In this document: positions 8,747 to 17,854 of the stretch, one piece after another
How the letters are laid out: each line of letters starts with the position of its first letter
How positions within the stretch are numbered: position 1 is the stretch's first letter
Origin: Candidatus Poribacteria bacterium
Lineage (GTDB): Bacteria > Poribacteria > WGA-4E > WGA-3G
Length of the DNA: 64,000 nt
Direction: 5' to 3'
Assembly: GCA_026706025.1 (NCBI GenBank)
Contig: JAPOZO010000010.1
Location: 52,702 to 116,701, forward strand
Program-made: the position numbers and the translations under genes
Notes under the pieces: model-generated
Databases searched by the model: none
Seen by the model: only the letters and a program-made list of their open reading frames with translations
Told to the model about the DNA's origin: nothing

Positions 8747-8851
8747 TTTTGGTCCTACATCTTTTCCATCGGGATTGGAAATATTAAAGACGGCTTTTGG
8801 GTTATAGAATTTGCCGCGTTCACCCTTTGAAAAATCATATTTTGCTTTCAT
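8747..8851 (-). pseudogene. in-frame remnant of a small YDFSKGxRGKFY protein fused to the SDR frame
   Basis: The 35 codons before the SDR start read MKAKYDFSKGERGKFYNPKA, then a linker. This matches the beginning of a widespread family of tiny proteins (about 70-90 residues, antitoxin-like, common in cyanobacteria) whose first line is M-K-x-x-YDFSKG-x-RGKFY. Only that beginning is left and it is in frame with the SDR. There is no good ribosome site before ATG 8851, while one exists at 8746. It is either a deletion scar or a real N-terminal extension. Confidence 0.5.
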
Positions 8852-8918
8852 TTATTTTATATGATATACTAAACAGTAGATTGAAAAATTTGACTTTAAG
8901 CACCAAAAGAGAATTTGC

Positions 8919-9251
8919 ATGACTGCAACTGGTATACGTTGGAAAATTCATGATCGGTATGGAAACGAAATTTATCTAACACATGAACGGTGGCAACATA
9001 TTACTGCCTCCATTAATCATCCAGATATGGTAAACTATGAGGAACACCTAAAGGCTACAATTCAGCACGGGAGGCGGAAACAAGATTCGTTAAATCCGCA
9101 AAAGTACCGATATACCAATGCCTTCATTGATTTGCCAGCAGATAATACACACATTACTGCAATTGTCCTTTTTCGGTTTCGAGAAGGTTCGGATAGCGAA
9201 CCTATCTCAAATAACTACATCGTTACGGCTTATCAAAAAAGAATTAGGTAA
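8919..9251 (+). CDS. small hypothetical, RNase-toxin-like protein
   Basis: The 110-residue protein reads GIRWKIHDRYGNEIYLTHERWQHI, then RRKQDSLNPQKYRYTNAF and a final NNYIVTAYQKR. The order His in W-x-HI, a conserved Arg/Lys-rich middle and a terminal YIVTAY strand resembles small barnase/colicin-E5-like (PBECR-type) RNases, but this is a visual resemblance only. It is followed after 7 nt by a DUF2283 gene on the same strand, a common arrangement for this kind of small protein. A toxin-antitoxin role is possible but unproven. It is transcribed divergently from the SDR. Confidence 0.55.
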   Translation: MTATGIRWKIHDRYGNEIYLTHERWQHITASINHPDMVNYEEHLKATIQHGRRKQDSLNPQKYRYTNAFIDLPADNTHITAIVLFRFREGSDSEPISNNYIVTAYQKRIR

Positions 9252-9258
9252 ATAAATT

Positions 9259-9615
9259 ATGACGCAACCGATTTTTAACTACGATGAAGTAAGCGATACG
9301 TTGTATGTTTCGTTTGTCCCAAATGAACAGGCAACAGGCATTGAATTGACTCCCCATATCTTGCTACGATTCAACAAACCGGAACGCAAAGCTGTTGGAC
9401 TGACCCTTCTGGAATACTCTTTACTTGCCCAAAAGACGGACATGGGACCCCGGAGTTTCCCGCTCACAGGCTTAACCGAATTATCTGAAGACCTCCGAGA
9501 TATTGTCTTAGATATTCTTCAACGCCCACCCGTCAGCGATGTACTTTTGCTTTCGTCGTATACACCCTCAATTTCCGAAGCGATTCCGATTACGCTTCTG
9601 CAAGCAGCCTGCTAA
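9259..9615 (+). CDS. DUF2283 family protein
   Basis: The 118-residue protein begins with the DUF2283 pattern: FNYDEVSDTLYVSFVPNEQ, then a short strand pair with GIELTPHILLRFN and KAVGLTLLEYSLL. In typical DUF2283 proteins this unit covers about 50-60 residues. Here an extra C-terminal part (PLTGLTELSEDLRDIVLDIL) follows. Function is unknown. Its tight spacing to the preceding gene suggests co-translation and a partner role, possibly neutralising the upstream protein. Confidence 0.75.
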   Translation: MTQPIFNYDEVSDTLYVSFVPNEQATGIELTPHILLRFNKPERKAVGLTLLEYSLLAQKTDMGPRSFPLTGLTELSEDLRDIVLDILQRPPVSDVLLLSSYTPSISEAIPITLLQAAC

Positions 9616-9634
9616 ACAGATTTGCAATATATCC

Positions 9635-10396
9635 CTAATGCTGCAGCGTCTGTGAGATGAAAAGTTTCGTGCGTTCGTGCTGTGGGTTATCAAAGAAATC
9701 TGCCGGTGCTGCTTCCTCTATAACCACACCCTCATCAAAGAACATGATCCGATCAGCCACTTCTCGTGCGAATCCCATCTCATGCGTAACAACCAACATC
9801 GTCATACCGGAATGTGCAAGTTCGCGCATCACATCAAGCACTTCTGAGATCATTTCTGGGTCAAGCGCACTTGTGGGTTCATCAAAGAGCATAATCTTTG
9901 GCTCCATAGCTAATGCCCTTGCAATCGCAACACGCTGCTGCTGTCCGCCCGATATTTCTGTCGGGTATTTATAGGCTTGGTCAGCAATATCCATCCGCTC
10001 TAATAAAGCCAAAGCGGCTTCTTCCGCTGCGCTTTTTGACATCTTCTTCACTTGGATTGGCCCTAAGGTGATATTCTTTATGTTCGTCAGATGTGGAAAC
10101 AGATTGAACTGCTGGAAAACCATACCGACTTCCTGACGGATGAGATTGATATTGCGTAGATCGTTGCTTAACTCAATTCCATCAACAATGATTGTCCCGC
10201 GTTGATGCTCTTCAAGGCGATTAATTGTTCGGATAAAGGTGGATTTCCCTGACCCTGATGGACCGCAGATGACCGCCCTTTCACCTTTTTTGAAAGTAGT
10301 GGTGATTCCTTTAAGGACATGGAAATCGTCAAACCATTTGTGTACGTCTTCACATATAATAATTGGATCGTTTGTGATATTTTCGTTTTCAGTCAT
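9635..10396 (-). CDS. aapP: amino-acid ABC transporter ATP-binding protein
   Basis: This ATPase drives the general amino-acid importer encoded upstream. It has Walker [16 protein letters not shown]-loop [12 protein letters not shown], the signature [19 protein letters not shown], Walker [16 protein letters not shown] and the switch His in VVTHEMGFA, all typical of the GlnQ/AapP group. An upstream in-frame start at 10423 is possible, but AAGGA lies 7 nt before ATG 10396, giving 253 residues. It is the last gene of the aapJQMP order, 54 nt after aapM. Confidence 0.92.
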   Translation of the reverse strand: MTENENITNDPIIICEDVHKWFDDFHVLKGITTTFKKGERAVICGPSGSGKSTFIRTINRLEEHQRGTIIVDGIELSNDLRNINLIRQEVGMVFQQFNLFPHLTNIKNITLGPIQVKKMSKSAAEEAALALLERMDIADQAYKYPTEISGGQQQRVAIARALAMEPKIMLFDEPTSALDPEMISEVLDVMRELAHSGMTMLVVTHEMGFAREVADRIMFFDEGVVIEEAAPADFFDNPQHERTKLFISQTLQH

Positions 10397-10450
10397 ATCT
10401 GATTCCTTCTTCAATGATAACAAATTGGTCCAGATTGATGTTACAAATTC

Positions 10451-11701
10451 CTAATGCTTTCCGACACCTAAGTCTGCTTCAATCTTCCGGCTAACATAAG
10501 ACATTGCATAACAAAAAACAAAATAGATAGCCGCAACAAATAGATATAATTCAACATAATAACCTTGCCATTTTGGGTTTCCGAGTATGCTTCGGGCTAT
10601 TCCCAATAGATCCTGCAGTCCGACGATGGTTACCAGGGAGGTGTCCTTAAATAGCGAAATGAATTGTCCCACTATCGCCGGAATAACGGAACGGAGTGCT
10701 TGCGGAAGCACGATAAATAGCATTGTTTTCGGGTAAGTAAGTCCGACCGCTTGTGCCGCCTCAATTTGCCCTTGCGGTATTGCTTGGAGTCCGCCCCGTA
10801 CGTTCTCTGCCATATAAGCAGCGGAGAAAAGTGTCAACGCAATCATTGCGCGTATAACTTTATCCAGTTGAAAATCTCCCGGCATAAATATGGGAAATAT
10901 TATACTCCCCATGAACAGTATGGTAACTAACGGCACACCACGAATCGTCTCAATATATATTGTGGAAACCCACTTAATTGCTGGCAGTTGGCTTCGACGA
11001 CCAAGTGCTAAAAGGACACCGAGTGGAAAGCAGACGACAATCCCGACAGCTGCCAGAATCAACGTTAAGAGAAGTCCTCCCCAATTTGTTGTGGAGACGG
11101 TATTTTCACCAAATCCGTGTAGCATTATCATCGTCCACGGAAAAGAGAGAACCCATCCACCGATGGCCCATCGCTTCAATTCATTCCTATCGCGTCCGAG
11201 AAAGAAGCTGACGACAAAGAGTACTAAACCACCTAATAACCATCTCCTCTTGAAAAAAATGAGATAGATAATATTGAAGTTATATTCAAGTGTAGCAGAT
11301 TCAGTTTCACTATTTTTAACAAGATCCAAAGGTATAAGCAGTAAAATCAGTCCAAAAATTGCAATAGCAGTTGAAATGCGGAGAACCAAACCTTGCCATA
11401 CGCCCGCACTCAGTCCTAACAACACAAACAAAGTATAAAGGACTATCCATATCCGCCACGCCTGTTCTATCGGATAAGCGCCGATCATCAGTATTTGCAG
11501 ATTAGCAGGGATTACTTCCCATTTTGCCTGTGTAAACACCCAAGTCAAAACTCCCCTGAAAACAAAGAACAGAAACACAAGTGCTAAACAAGTCAAAATG
11601 GTATTATACCATGTGTTAAAAAGGTTATCCTGTAACCATTTCAGCGGACTTTTTGATGTATTTGGAGGTTTGACTTCTTGTGTAATCGCAATATTTTCCA
11701 C
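10451..11701 (-). CDS. aapM: general L-amino-acid ABC transporter permease
   Basis: The 416-residue membrane protein has several hydrophobic segments in its N-terminal half (residues about 30-190). It then has the conserved permease core with the EAA loop IPQGQIEAAQAVGLTYPKT and SLFKDTSLVTIVGLQDLLG. The long N-terminal extension ahead of the HisM-type core is characteristic of AapM rather than GlnP. It begins with GTG at 11701, with AAGGA about 9 nt upstream. It follows aapQ by 21 nt and together they form the channel. Confidence 0.9.
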   Translation of the reverse strand: MENIAITQEVKPPNTSKSPLKWLQDNLFNTWYNTILTCLALVFLFFVFRGVLTWVFTQAKWEVIPANLQILMIGAYPIEQAWRIWIVLYTLFVLLGLSAGVWQGLVLRISTAIAIFGLILLLIPLDLVKNSETESATLEYNFNIIYLIFFKRRWLLGGLVLFVVSFFLGRDRNELKRWAIGGWVLSFPWTMIMLHGFGENTVSTTNWGGLLLTLILAAVGIVVCFPLGVLLALGRRSQLPAIKWVSTIYIETIRGVPLVTILFMGSIIFPIFMPGDFQLDKVIRAMIALTLFSAAYMAENVRGGLQAIPQGQIEAAQAVGLTYPKTMLFIVLPQALRSVIPAIVGQFISLFKDTSLVTIVGLQDLLGIARSILGNPKWQGYYVELYLFVAAIYFVFCYAMSYVSRKIEADLGVGKH

Positions 11702-11722
11702 GTTTCTGCTTCCTTTTCAGTG

Positions 11723-12955
11723 CTACCTTGATCGACCAATTCGGGTGATTCTGTAGTTGTACCAATTCATGAAGGCGGATGTCGTTAGACTCATGATGAG
11801 ATAACTTACCATGACCATCCCGAAAATAGGAATGGATTGCCCCGTCTGATTCATCATTGTGTGTCCAATATGAAGTAGTTCCGGGAAACCAATTGCAGTG
11901 GCAAGACTGGAGTTCTTTGCAAGGTTCAGATATTGACTGGTAAGCGGTGGCACAATAATTGGAATCGCTTGGGGTATGACAATTAATCGTAGTACCTGCG
12001 ATTCTTTTAGGCCAACTGCTCTGGCTGCTTCCCGTTGCCCTTTCACCACTGCTTGTATACCGCTTCTTACAACTTCTGCAATAAACGCACTTGTATAGAC
12101 AGCGAGCCCAATTAAGAGTGCGGAGAACTCTGGTGTAAGGTTCATCCCACCGACATAGTTAAACCCTTGAAGCACAGGGCGGTTTACTACAAATGGGGCT
12201 TCTGATGTTAGAAACAGTCCTGCAATTGCGACTATCAAAAAAGTAGGCGCGGCAGCCCACTTCACGCCAAAGGTTATATTAGAGATGAAGGAAGGACGGT
12301 CTGTATGATGAGGTTCACTAAGTTGTCCGAAATGCCGAAATACTGCAAACACCAAAACAACAATTACCGCCAAGATAACGCCGACAAGCAGATACCACAA
12401 CCAAGCGGAAAATCCAGTACCCGGTTCAAATGAGGGAAGGTATATGCCGCGCACGTTTAAAACTATGCTATCGGATATTATAATACTGTTGCGAACCGTA
12501 GGGAGCGAACGCGTTAGCGCAGCCCAGAAGAAAATCTGTAATAGCAGCGGAATATTGCGAAAAATCTCTACGTAGACAGTAGCAATATTTCGGATTAACC
12601 AATTGCTGGATAACCGCGCAATTCCAAAGATGAAACCTAATACCGTCGCAAATACTATCCCTATGATACTTACCTTTATTGTGTTGACAACACCAACCCA
12701 AAATGCTTTGAGATATGATTCTGAAGGATCGTACGCAATCCCTTCAGATATTCCAAATCCTGCTTCGCTCCCTAAAAAGGATAGATTAAGAGCTAAATTC
12801 TGTTTTCTGAGTCCATTCAACATATTCGAGTAGAGGAATCCTGCTAACAGAATGATGCCGATAAGGAAAAGTATCTGGAAAAATACTTTCAGAAACCGAA
12901 CATCTCGATAGAATGGGATTTTATCTGGTATGATCTTATGTGTATTATTATTCAT
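11723..12955 (-). CDS. aapQ: general L-amino-acid ABC transporter permease
   Basis: The 410-residue permease has an N-terminal membrane anchor (residues about 22-45), a first core segment TVYVEIFRNIPLLLQIFFW, a large central insert and the EAA loop VVKGQREAARAVGLKESQV followed by NLAKNSSLATAIGFPELL. This split layout is typical of AapQ. The two permeases pair one to one. No convincing ribosome site is seen before ATG 12955. The gene lies 163 nt after aapJ, and the gap contains a strong stem-loop. Confidence 0.9.
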   Translation of the reverse strand: MNNNTHKIIPDKIPFYRDVRFLKVFFQILFLIGIILLAGFLYSNMLNGLRKQNLALNLSFLGSEAGFGISEGIAYDPSESYLKAFWVGVVNTIKVSIIGIVFATVLGFIFGIARLSSNWLIRNIATVYVEIFRNIPLLLQIFFWAALTRSLPTVRNSIIISDSIVLNVRGIYLPSFEPGTGFSAWLWYLLVGVILAVIVVLVFAVFRHFGQLSEPHHTDRPSFISNITFGVKWAAAPTFLIVAIAGLFLTSEAPFVVNRPVLQGFNYVGGMNLTPEFSALLIGLAVYTSAFIAEVVRSGIQAVVKGQREAARAVGLKESQVLRLIVIPQAIPIIVPPLTSQYLNLAKNSSLATAIGFPELLHIGHTMMNQTGQSIPIFGMVMVSYLIMSLTTSAFMNWYNYRITRIGRSR

Positions 12956-13067
12956 CTATGTTGTGGAAGTTGTCAGTTGGTAGGTACGGTTGAGGCACAA
13001 AACTTGTCTTAACTTTGCGGGTTTTTTCTGCCTTAAATTAACGTTGGCACTTCATCGACTTGGATGT

Positions 13068-13111
13068 CTTGTAGGATGTGTTGGGGAATAGATCCCAGCA
13101 CATCCTACAAG
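13068..13111 (-). terminator. stem-loop between aapJ and aapQ
   Basis: CTTGTAGGATGTG (13068-13080) pairs perfectly with CACATCCTACAAG (13099-13111), with further pairing TGGGGA/TCCCA in the loop. There is no T-run on either strand after it. Directly behind a binding-protein gene, such a hairpin usually protects the upstream mRNA and lowers expression of the permeases, as in malE-malF. Partial termination is an alternative. Confidence 0.65.
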
Positions 13112-13118
13112 ATATAAC

Positions 13119-14138
13119 CTAACGGAACGGCATTGCGTAGAGCAAACCACCTTGCGTCCACGGTTTATTAACACCACGAGGCAAGCCGATGGGTGTGAGG
13201 TTACGCTCAAAGATTTCGCCATAGTTACCAACGGCTAAAATAATCTGTTTTGCCCAGTCTTTAGGAAGTCCAAGTTTTTTTCCCATTTCACCGGATTCAC
13301 CCAAAAAACGTTTGATTTCTGGATTATCGGTTTCTAAGGTGTTGACATTCTGCTGCGTAATATTGTGCTCTTCGGCAAAGAACGTGGCATAAACGACCCA
13401 ACTTACAGCATCATTCCACTTATTATCACCGTGAATCGTGAGAGGCCCTAAAGGTTCTTTTGATATGGTTGCCTCCAGAATGGTATGATCGTCTGGGTTT
13501 TTAAGGTCCTTACGCCGCGCAACAAGTTGGGATTTGTCACTGGTAACGACATCCACACGTCCTGCATCATAACTACTGTAAAGGGTGTCAATATCCTCAT
13601 AAACAACTGGATTGAATTCAAGCCCTAAAGACCGCATCGTATCTGCAAGGTTTAACTCGGTTGTGCTACCTGCGGTGACACCGATGCTTGCGCCTGCTAA
13701 CTCCTTAATAGATTTTATGTTCAGAGATTTGGGCAGCATGAAACCTTGTCCGTCGTAAAATGTTGGTGGTGTGAAGTCAGTACTCAACTCGGCATCACGG
13801 CTAAGCGTCCATGTGGTATTTCGGATTAAGACATCTATTTCACCTGTTTGAAGTGCGGTAAACCGTTCGGCAGCATTTAAGGGCACAAATTCAACTTTGC
13901 TCGGATCGCCAAGAACGGCTGCAGCGATTGCACGTCCAAAATCTGCGTCAAAACCGCTCCATTTACCATCTTCACCAAGGAAACCGAACCCTGGTAAACC
14001 GCCGTGTACGCCACAGACTAATTTCCCCCTGTTTTTAACTTTGTCCAAGATACTCTCGTGATTGTCTGCAAATAGTGGTGTCACTAATGAAATCGCTAAA
14101 ATTAACACGGAGACGCGAAACAAAAATTTATTACGCAC
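13119..14138 (-). CDS. aapJ: general L-amino-acid-binding periplasmic protein
   Basis: The 339-residue binding protein has an N-terminal signal peptide (MRNKFLFRVSVLILAISLVT, cleavage likely after LFA). The mature part is typical of AapJ/BztA: LVCGVHGGLPGFGFLGEDGK, SGFDADFGRAIAAAVLGD, then the EIDVLIRNTTWTLSRD stretch that contacts substrate, and a C-terminal GNYGEIFERNL. The start is GTG 14138 with GAGG 6 nt upstream. It is the promoter-proximal gene of the aapJQMP transporter, separated from the rest by a stem-loop that should make it the most abundant product. Confidence 0.93.
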   Translation of the reverse strand: MRNKFLFRVSVLILAISLVTPLFADNHESILDKVKNRGKLVCGVHGGLPGFGFLGEDGKWSGFDADFGRAIAAAVLGDPSKVEFVPLNAAERFTALQTGEIDVLIRNTTWTLSRDAELSTDFTPPTFYDGQGFMLPKSLNIKSIKELAGASIGVTAGSTTELNLADTMRSLGLEFNPVVYEDIDTLYSSYDAGRVDVVTSDKSQLVARRKDLKNPDDHTILEATISKEPLGPLTIHGDNKWNDAVSWVVYATFFAEEHNITQQNVNTLETDNPEIKRFLGESGEMGKKLGLPKDWAKQIILAVGNYGEIFERNLTPIGLPRGVNKPWTQGGLLYAMPFR

Positions 14139-14554
14139 AGAAAACCTCTCTTTTTGATGTGCCCTCTATCGAAAAGGCAATTTGATTAAATTCTGTTATC
14201 ACTGTTCACAATTTTATCAGTATCGAATTTATGACTCTTTGATAAACAGACAGTAGATATTATCTTTTACACATTGTATCAAACTGTCCTTAGGTTGTCA
14301 AGGGAATTAATAAGAGACAGGCAGCCCACAGTACAAACGGGTTGTCTCACAAATCTGCCCCATTTCGTGCATTGGATGATAGTGTATGCCCTATTTTGTG
14401 CAGAACTTTATGGCTGTTTTACGAAGAATTCCGTTAGCAAAGTATTGTTCAGATCGGCACGAAACTTGCTACAGTAAAGTGAACAAAATAGGTCAACAGC
14501 GTTAACGATTGCAAATTCTTATTTTTCGATGAAATTGATAGGAGGTATGATCGT
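14139..14554. other. intergenic region, no gene seen
   Basis: This divergent gap should hold promoters for aapJ (leftward) and for the 14555 gene (rightward). No open reading frame with a plausible start, no strong hairpin and no recognisable riboswitch were found. Confidence 0.5.
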
Positions 14555-15157
14555 ATGAAACGTATACTTGAACGCATCACATACTTGGTTATCGGCTTAT
14601 TAATTGCCAGTGTTGCATACCTTGTTGGGAATGCTGACCGCGAGGTGGCGGCACAGGATAACGTTACACGTTTTGACACTATCGAATGCTCTGAAATTAT
14701 TCTGAAGAATGGGACCAACGAGATCCGTCTCTTTTTCGCAAGCGACACGGGCGACCCATCTATCAGCATGGCCAGAGGCGAGGCACCCGACAAGATTGAC
14801 ACGCGCGACAAGATTGACATCTCAATCCTTGAAGATGGCCCCCACATCGAACTGGGTGAAGGTCTTAACCTTGGGGACCTCACAGCGAACAGCGGTAAAA
14901 CTGTGAGACTCCACATCAGCAAGGCGCACAACAGGGTGAGTCTTGATTTGAATGGCGGAATCAGAGGGGGGGTTGTTGACTTAGAAGCGGGTCGTTTTGA
15001 AACAGGCGACAGGTTTGGCTATATGATTGCAGCGCGTGATCGCGGCAATGAGGAACCTGAGGGGGTTATGGTCGTTGTTGAGGAGAAGAAAGCGGGAATC
15101 TTTATTAATCGCGAAAAGGTCATGACAGATTCAGGGCGCGAATCGAAGGGAGAATGA
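14555..15157 (+). CDS. membrane-anchored hypothetical protein
   Basis: The 200-residue protein has one N-terminal hydrophobic segment (residues about 9-27, YLVIGLLIASVAYLVG). It is followed by a beta-rich domain with repeated strand pairs around RFDTIECSEIILKNGTNEIR, ISMARGEAPDKI and VRLHISKAHNRVSLDLNGGI. The anchor then external domain implies a periplasmic or surface location. GGAGG lies 9 nt before ATG. A duplicated DKIDTRDKID stretch is visible. I do not recognise the family. Confidence 0.75.
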   Translation: MKRILERITYLVIGLLIASVAYLVGNADREVAAQDNVTRFDTIECSEIILKNGTNEIRLFFASDTGDPSISMARGEAPDKIDTRDKIDISILEDGPHIELGEGLNLGDLTANSGKTVRLHISKAHNRVSLDLNGGIRGGVVDLEAGRFETGDRFGYMIAARDRGNEEPEGVMVVVEEKKAGIFINREKVMTDSGRESKGE

Positions 15158-15180
15158 AGCAATCGAATTTCCTCTTAAAG

Positions 15181-15197
15181 TCCCTTGATAAGGGGGA
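15181..15197. repeat. short CCCTT-GAT-AAGGG hairpin of a dispersed family
   Basis: CCCTTGATAAGGG forms a 5-bp stem with a 3-nt loop downstream of the 14555 gene. Similar hairpins with longer stems occur at 51180-51194 (CCCCTT/AAGGGG) and 53895-53912 (six C's against six G's). All three lie between genes, usually after a stop codon. Confidence 0.6.
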
Positions 15198-15381
15198 TTT
15201 AGCGGGTTAAATAACTGAAATACTGACTTTTTTGGTAAAATATATTGCGCCTTTACGCAATTTGCGTGAGTCCTGTTTGGATTTTACCGTAAATATCCCT
15301 AAACTTGTGTACGCTGCGCTTGACATATTTTAACAGTCTTGCTAACATACTTAGAATTAATACTTGGTAAGGAGAAGAAAG

Positions 15382-16620
15382 ATGAAGAAGTTCATAATCG
15401 CAGAAATCTGTGTTCTGCTTGCACTTGCTGGTGGTTTTTGGCTGGGGCGTGTCACTGGGAACAACACCAGTTACGAGCACTATTACGACAACGCAGATAA
15501 GGCGTGGACGGCGGTAAAGCAGCTTGACGCACCACCCGTCGGGCTTGATAGTCCCGATAAAAGCCGTTTGCGCGAAGTCCGAGCCGCATACCGTGAAGTT
15601 TTCGAGAACTACCCAGACAGCCTCTGGGCAGATGATGCGATCTATCAGCTCGCCTCACGTATTTCGCGGACCGATGAAGAGGCGTTCGCGCTTTTTCGAC
15701 GACTCATCAACAATTACCCCGACAGTGAGTGGGCGGACGACTCGATGTACGCTATCGCTTTCGCCTCTTATCAGATTGCTGAGGAGTTAAAAAAGACTGG
15801 CACCCTTGAATCCCTTGATGCCTACTACGACCGCGCCCTCGCGCTTTTCAATCAATTAATCGCCACATATCCCGGCAGTGAACTCTCGGAACAAGCGCAG
15901 TTTAATACGGCAATGTGTTACTATGGGAAAGATGAATTGAACAATGCACTCGCACAGTTTGACATTCTTCGAGTACCCTTCAGTGATAGTCCGCTGCTCT
16001 ATCAGATTTTATATGTTACTGGCGAGATTTACCTCAAGAAACAGGAATACGAAAACGCGCGCATTGAATTCACAAACGTCGTTGATTCCGGGGATCCCGA
16101 TCTCGCACCCTTGGCAAGTTTCGGTATCCCGCAGTCTTATCTGGCGGAGGGCAAGTATCAGGAGGCACTTGAAGGCTATCAAAAGGTCATTGACCTCTAT
16201 CCGGACACCAAAGCCGGGCAGGATGCCTACTTTTACATGGGATGGGCTTATGAAAGACTTGAGAAGTATGACGAAGCCATCGCCCAACTTGAAAAGGGGA
16301 TCGAACTTTTCCCACGCAACGAAAATGCCGCTAACGCACAGGTTTACATCGCACAAATCGCCCTTGTAAACAAGGATATAGCAGCTGCTATTGATGCGTT
16401 TCAAAAAGTGGCGGATAATGCTACCTACGATTATGACACTCGACGGATGGCACAATATTGGGTCGGAAAAATTTATGAGGACAATAGTGAAACGGATTTA
16501 GCAGTGGCAGCATATCAGAAGCTGCTCGTGGAATTTCCAGAACCGCATAAAGAGGCAACGCATGCGTCGAATAATGTCAATGAGAATTATATACAAACCC
16601 TAAGAAGCACAGGACTCTAA
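15382..16620 (+). CDS. membrane-anchored TPR protein
   Basis: The 412-residue protein has an N-terminal anchor or signal (FIIAEICVLLALAGGFWLG) and then about eight tetratricopeptide-type helix pairs, for example NYPDSEWADDSMYAIAFAS, TYPGSELSEQAQFNTAMCYY, LYPDTKAGQDAYFYMGWAYE and YDEAIAQLEKGIELFPRNEN. The pattern resembles YbgF/BamD-like periplasmic scaffold proteins. A TTG at 15364 is in frame, but GGAG 7 nt before ATG 15382 decides the start. The 3' end overlaps the convergent 16600 gene by 21 nt. The partner is unknown. Confidence 0.85.
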   Translation: MKKFIIAEICVLLALAGGFWLGRVTGNNTSYEHYYDNADKAWTAVKQLDAPPVGLDSPDKSRLREVRAAYREVFENYPDSLWADDAIYQLASRISRTDEEAFALFRRLINNYPDSEWADDSMYAIAFASYQIAEELKKTGTLESLDAYYDRALALFNQLIATYPGSELSEQAQFNTAMCYYGKDELNNALAQFDILRVPFSDSPLLYQILYVTGEIYLKKQEYENARIEFTNVVDSGDPDLAPLASFGIPQSYLAEGKYQEALEGYQKVIDLYPDTKAGQDAYFYMGWAYERLEKYDEAIAQLEKGIELFPRNENAANAQVYIAQIALVNKDIAAAIDAFQKVADNATYDYDTRRMAQYWVGKIYEDNSETDLAVAAYQKLLVEFPEPHKEATHASNNVNENYIQTLRSTGL

Positions 16621-17805
16621 CGCCTGCTTGAGGTCGGCGATAATATCCGCAACGTCCTCCAGACCGACAGAGATTCTGACCAAACCGTCTGTAATTCCGA
16701 TCTGCTGACGAATTTCGGCAGGGACGTGTGAATGCGTTGTTGACGCAGGATGACAAATTAGGGTACGTACGTCTCCCAGACTGACTGCAAGCGCGCAGCG
16801 TTGAAGGCGATTGACGAAGTGTTCGCCCGCGGCACGTCCATCTTTCAGTTCCAGTGTGATCATGCCCCCAAACACCTCCATTTGGTGTTTAGCGAGTTCA
16901 TGTTGCGGATGGCTCGGCAAACCGGGGTAGCGAACCCATGCGACTGCTGGGTGTGTTTCGAGGAACGCCGCAACGTGCATCGCGTTTTCGCAGTGCCGCG
17001 CAAATCGCAATGGCAGCGTTGTGATCCCCTGTAGCGTTAGCCATGCGTTAAACGGACTGATAACTGCCCCGAAGTTGCGCAGTGCCCCTGTTTTCGCGTG
17101 CGTAATAAATTCCTTTTGCCCGACAATCGCACCGGCAATCACTGCCCCCGTACCACTCAAATATTTCGTCATACTGTGGACGACAACATCAATACCGAGA
17201 GCAATCGGTTGCTGCCCACACGGGGTCGCGAACGTATTATCAATAATTGTGGTCACACTGTGTGCTTTCGCAAGCTCGGCAGATGCCCGCAAGTCAATCA
17301 GTTTTAGGAGTGGGTTCGTTGGACTTTCAAGGTAGAGGACTTTCGTGTCAGGTCTAATGGCGCGTTCAATTTGCGACAGGTCGGTAGCATCAACGAATGT
17401 CGTTTCAACACCGAAGCGTCGGAGATCTTCGTTAAGGATTTGGAACGTCCCTGAATAAAGATTTTCCATGGCAACAACATGTCCGCCATCAGATAGAGCC
17501 GTAAGCAGGGCAGTGCTCACCGCTCCCATTCCCGATGCTGTCGCGAGTGCCGCTTCGCCTGCCTCAAGTACGGCAAGTTTTTTTTCTAATACCTCTTGTG
17601 TCGGGTTACCCCATCGGGTATAGATATAACCGCTCTCTTCGTCTCGGAACGCTTCCGCACATTCAGCGGCTGTCGTGAACCGGAACGTACTGTTCTGATA
17701 GATAGGCGGTAGGAGGGGGGTCCCACTTTTTTCGCTGGCGGAGGGGGGTCTTTCACCCGCATGGATCGCTTGCGTGGCTTTCCCTAACTTTTTTTGAGAT
17801 GTCAT
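16600..17805 (-). CDS. PLP-dependent trans-sulfuration enzyme (cystathionine gamma-synthase / homoserine sulfhydrylase type)
   Basis: The 401-residue enzyme shows the Cys/Met metabolism PLP family pattern: TQAIHAGE start, GYIYTRWGNPTQEVLEKKLA, ATASGMGAVSTALL, and DVVVHSMTKYLSGTGAVIAG with the PLP-binding Lys in SMTKYLSG. DNTFATPCGQQPIALG precedes it. The family covers cystathionine gamma-synthase, gamma-lyase and O-succinyl/acetylhomoserine sulfhydrylase, which cannot be told apart reliably by eye. The ATG is preceded by AGGAG 6 nt upstream. It is probably co-transcribed with the MGMT gene behind it at 17855-18424, the spacing being 49 nt. Confidence 0.9.
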   Translation of the reverse strand: MTSQKKLGKATQAIHAGERPPSASEKSGTPLLPPIYQNSTFRFTTAAECAEAFRDEESGYIYTRWGNPTQEVLEKKLAVLEAGEAALATASGMGAVSTALLTALSDGGHVVAMENLYSGTFQILNEDLRRFGVETTFVDATDLSQIERAIRPDTKVLYLESPTNPLLKLIDLRASAELAKAHSVTTIIDNTFATPCGQQPIALGIDVVVHSMTKYLSGTGAVIAGAIVGQKEFITHAKTGALRNFGAVISPFNAWLTLQGITTLPLRFARHCENAMHVAAFLETHPAVAWVRYPGLPSHPQHELAKHQMEVFGGMITLELKDGRAAGEHFVNRLQRCALAVSLGDVRTLICHPASTTHSHVPAEIRQQIGITDGLVRISVGLEDVADIIADLKQALESCAS

Positions 17806-17854
17806 TTAAAACTCCTGAAGTCTGTTTTCGGTGCTTTTGTGTGGAGAGGGTGTT

